A stretch of 6,021 nucleotides of DNA from Phycisphaerales bacterium (GTDB lineage: Bacteria; Planctomycetota; Phycisphaerae; Phycisphaerales; SM1A02). How positions within the stretch are numbered: the first letter of the stretch is position 1; each line of letters begins with the position of its first letter. Made by a program: the position numbers and the translations under genes. A model generated the notes under the pieces. That model was not told the origin of the DNA. It saw nothing but the letters and a program-made list of their open reading frames with translations, and did no database searches. Location of the stretch: positions 1 to 6,021 of the forward strand of contig SKZB01000085.1 of assembly GCA_007127615.1 (NCBI GenBank), read 5' to 3'. Below are positions 4,785-6,021 of the stretch, piece after piece.

Positions 4785-5801
4785 TCATGGCGGGTCCGCC
4801 TGCGACTCACTCGCCCCCCTCCGCATGTACGTCTGCCCGTCGAGTTCAATCCGCAGCTTGCCGTCGACCCAGGCGATGAGAATGTCACGTTTCCCGGGTC
4901 CGTCGATCCCGGCGCCGTCCGGCCTCTGGAACCTGAGCCCGCGCAGGTGCAGGGTGGAGGGGTCTCGATTGAGTGAGAAGATCCGGGCGATTTCTTCGTT
5001 CGGCTCCCCGGGCTCATGTGTAATCGACCACTCACCGGTGAGGCGGACGGCTCCATCCGGCCACCAGTCATGAGAGATCTCCTGATGAGAAATCCCGGCC
5101 GGGGCGCCTTCTCCGAAACCGGCCACAAGAACGTCGAAGGTATCTTCGGCAAAGGTCCACTCAATCGTAACGTGCGATTGCCGCGAAACCCGGCGCGAAA
5201 ATGTACCCGCCGTGAGATACCGGTGAAGTTCATCGAGACTGTGCAGCGGCGCGCCGCCGACCACCGGGGTTCGCGCGTACACATCGCGTCCCATTTCAAG
5301 CTGCTGGATCCGCGGTTGGGTTCCGTCCCCGACCAGGTCGAACGCAATCTCTTCATCGACGCTCCGGCCGGACCAGTCCGCATCCTCACCGGCGCGCAGT
5401 GCGGCGCGAAGTTCCTCGCGCGTGATTGAGCGAACGCGGTCCAGTACCACCTGGCCGTTGTGCACATCCCACCGGCCGTGGAGCAGATCCCCCTCGCGGC
5501 GCAGCGCCCGGGGCAGGTCCAGCGCGTCATGGTCGAGCTCACGCCGTTCGTAAATGAACTCGCCCGTCCGGCCGAGCGAAAGGACGACCTGGGCGCGGGC
5601 GTGATCCTGGTGCGCCAGTTCGGGAGGGAAGACGAACACGCCGCCCAGCAACGCGCGTCGTGCCCCCTCATCTTCGGACATCGCCGGACGCTCTTCGGCG
5701 CCGTGGGGATCATCTCCACAGCCGGCCGGCGAAAGCACGAGGAGCCCGAGTGCGACGAGCCCGAGACGAACCAGCCATCGCGCCCACCGCATCGAATTCA
5801 T
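4785..5801 (-). CDS. Putative lipoprotein or exported protein, family not recognised
   Basis: I do not recognise this 338-residue protein. It starts with a basic segment (MNSMRWARWLVR) and a hydrophobic core (about residues 11-24) ending LSPAGC, so Cys28 is a likely lipidation site. The Pro at -3 is unusual for a lipobox, and plain secretion is possible. The mature part is acidic and rich in short beta-like stretches, with recurring G-x-W/F turns such as TGEFIYE (79-85), HGRWDVHNGQVVLDRV (108-123) and TGEWSI (255-260). This suggests a beta-sandwich or barrel, possibly with internally related halves. Three starts are in frame. I chose 5801 because GGAGGAG (5812-5818) lies 10 bases upstream and a basic-plus-hydrophobic signal follows at once; 5828 has no ribosome binding site and 5792 is too far from it. 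It heads the probable lipoprotein-MazG-trpA transcript. Confidence 0.8.
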   Translation of the reverse strand: MNSMRWARWLVRLGLVALGLLVLSPAGCGDDPHGAEERPAMSEDEGARRALLGGVFVFPPELAHQDHARAQVVLSLGRTGEFIYERRELDHDALDLPRALRREGDLLHGRWDVHNGQVVLDRVRSITREELRAALRAGEDADWSGRSVDEEIAFDLVGDGTQPRIQQLEMGRDVYARTPVVGGAPLHSLDELHRYLTAGTFSRRVSRQSHVTIEWTFAEDTFDVLVAGFGEGAPAGISHQEISHDWWPDGAVRLTGEWSITHEPGEPNEEIARIFSLNRDPSTLHLRGLRFQRPDGAGIDGPGKRDILIAWVDGKLRIELDGQTYMRRGASESQADPP

Positions 5802-5963
5802 CCTTTGGAAGCTCCTCCAGGAACTCATGAAACCAACCCGGACTGAGCGTCCGCCTGAAGCCGGCGTTCATCCCCGTGCCCGCCATCCGAAGAACAACGA
5901 AGCGATGACGCGTTCGGGGGCACCGGGAGGCCGAAACGAAACGCGGGTCAACACTGTCTGAAA
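5802..5963. other. Spacer between tRNA-Arg and the lipoprotein gene
   Basis: This 162-base spacer contains the lipoprotein ribosome binding site (5812-5818) and a 5-bp inverted repeat CGGAC/GTCCG (5839-5843 and 5849-5853) without a U-run. A TTGACC on the minus strand near 5948-5943 resembles a -35 box, but no A/T-rich -10 lies 16-18 bases downstream. I therefore call neither a promoter nor a terminator; the lipoprotein gene could be read through from the tRNA transcript or use a promoter I cannot recognise. Confidence 0.4.
5812..5818 (-). promoter_or_regulatory. Ribosome binding site deciding the lipoprotein start
   Basis: GGAGGAG on the minus strand, 10 bases before the ATG at 5801 and 19 before the ATG at 5792. 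It lies inside the longer frame that opens at 5828, so it argues for 5801 as the start. Confidence 0.6.
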
Positions 5964-6021
5964 CGTCCGCGGCGGGACTCGAACCTGCAACCTTCGGCTT
6001 CGGAGGCCGACGCTCTATCCA
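5964..6021 (-). tRNA. tRNA-Arg(CCG), 3' part (5' end beyond right edge)
   Basis: The minus strand reads from the D-arm (TGGATAGAGC) through the anticodon arm, variable loop and T-arm to the discriminator. The anticodon stem TCGGC/GCCGA pairs fully around the loop CTCCGAA, giving anticodon CCG (6001-6003), which reads the Arg codon CGG. The variable loop is AGGTT (5 bases). The T-loop is TTCGAGT followed by C61, all standard. The last seven acceptor bases are CGCGGAC, followed by G73 at 5964; CCA is not encoded (TTT follows). The T-stem GCAGG/CCCGC has an A-C mismatch at 51-63. The 5' acceptor strand and first part of the D-arm are outside the window, so acceptor pairing cannot be checked. Confidence 0.93.

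Noticed and set aside
3425..4879. Plus-strand open frame of 484 codons, the longest in the window
   Set aside because: It covers trpA and the MazG-like gene in antisense. trpA is certain from its catalytic residues, and the plus-strand product is Arg/His/Pro-rich with no domain.
4751..5719. Long minus-strand frame fused in phase to the MazG-like protein
   Set aside because: The upstream part overlaps the lipoprotein gene in another frame and reads as Arg/Ser-rich noise. MazG homology starts only at 4750.
5710..5871. 53-codon minus-strand frame overlapping the lipoprotein start
   Set aside because: It begins MNAGFRRTL but has no good ribosome binding site, and most of it overlaps the lipoprotein signal-peptide region in another frame with Arg-rich sequence.
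5964..6021. tRNA-associated integration site
   Set aside because: No integrase and no repeat of the tRNA 3' end are visible in the window, and the adjoining genes look like ordinary chromosome.

Overview
The window is a high-GC bacterial chromosome segment. Every gene I can support lies on the minus strand, so the layout is described from high to low coordinates, in the direction of transcription. I lean towards a planctomycete-like bacterium, possibly class Phycisphaerae. This rests on the style of the TrpA, of the RluA-family synthase and of the TM/TPR-like protein, recalled from memory, and it is an inference rather than a result. No mobile element, CRISPR array or phage gene is visible.

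The right edge cuts a tRNA-Arg (CCG anticodon). About 160 bases later comes a 338-residue unrecognised exported protein or lipoprotein. It is followed closely by a 98-residue MazG-type nucleotide pyrophosphohydrolase domain protein (34-base gap) and by trpA, the tryptophan synthase alpha subunit (48-base gap). These three genes could share a transcript. trpB does not lie beside trpA here.

A 314-base noncoding stretch (3288-3601) follows. Near its downstream end is a plausible sigma70-type promoter that starts the second group: a membrane-anchored TPR-like protein with a strong ribosome binding site, an RluA/RluD-type pseudouridine synthase with an S4 domain and intact catalytic Asp (123-base gap), and a Nudix hydrolase (21-base gap, GTG start). 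After a 298-base gap the left edge cuts the start of another exported-protein gene. Its leader holds a 9-bp perfect inverted repeat followed by a U-rich run, which could be a terminator or attenuator.

Functionally this is mostly housekeeping: tryptophan synthesis, rRNA/tRNA modification, and nucleotide or nucleotide-sugar clean-up by two unrelated pyrophosphohydrolase families (MazG and Nudix). Alongside are two envelope proteins of unknown role and one membrane-anchored scaffold-like protein. I found no convincing new multi-gene system. The points most worth a second look are the leader hairpin at 196-234, the altered active-site neighbourhood and lone position of trpA, the unassigned lipoprotein, and the mismatched T-stem in the tRNA. 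Long plus-strand open frames (up to 484 codons) are antisense shadows typical of GC-rich DNA.
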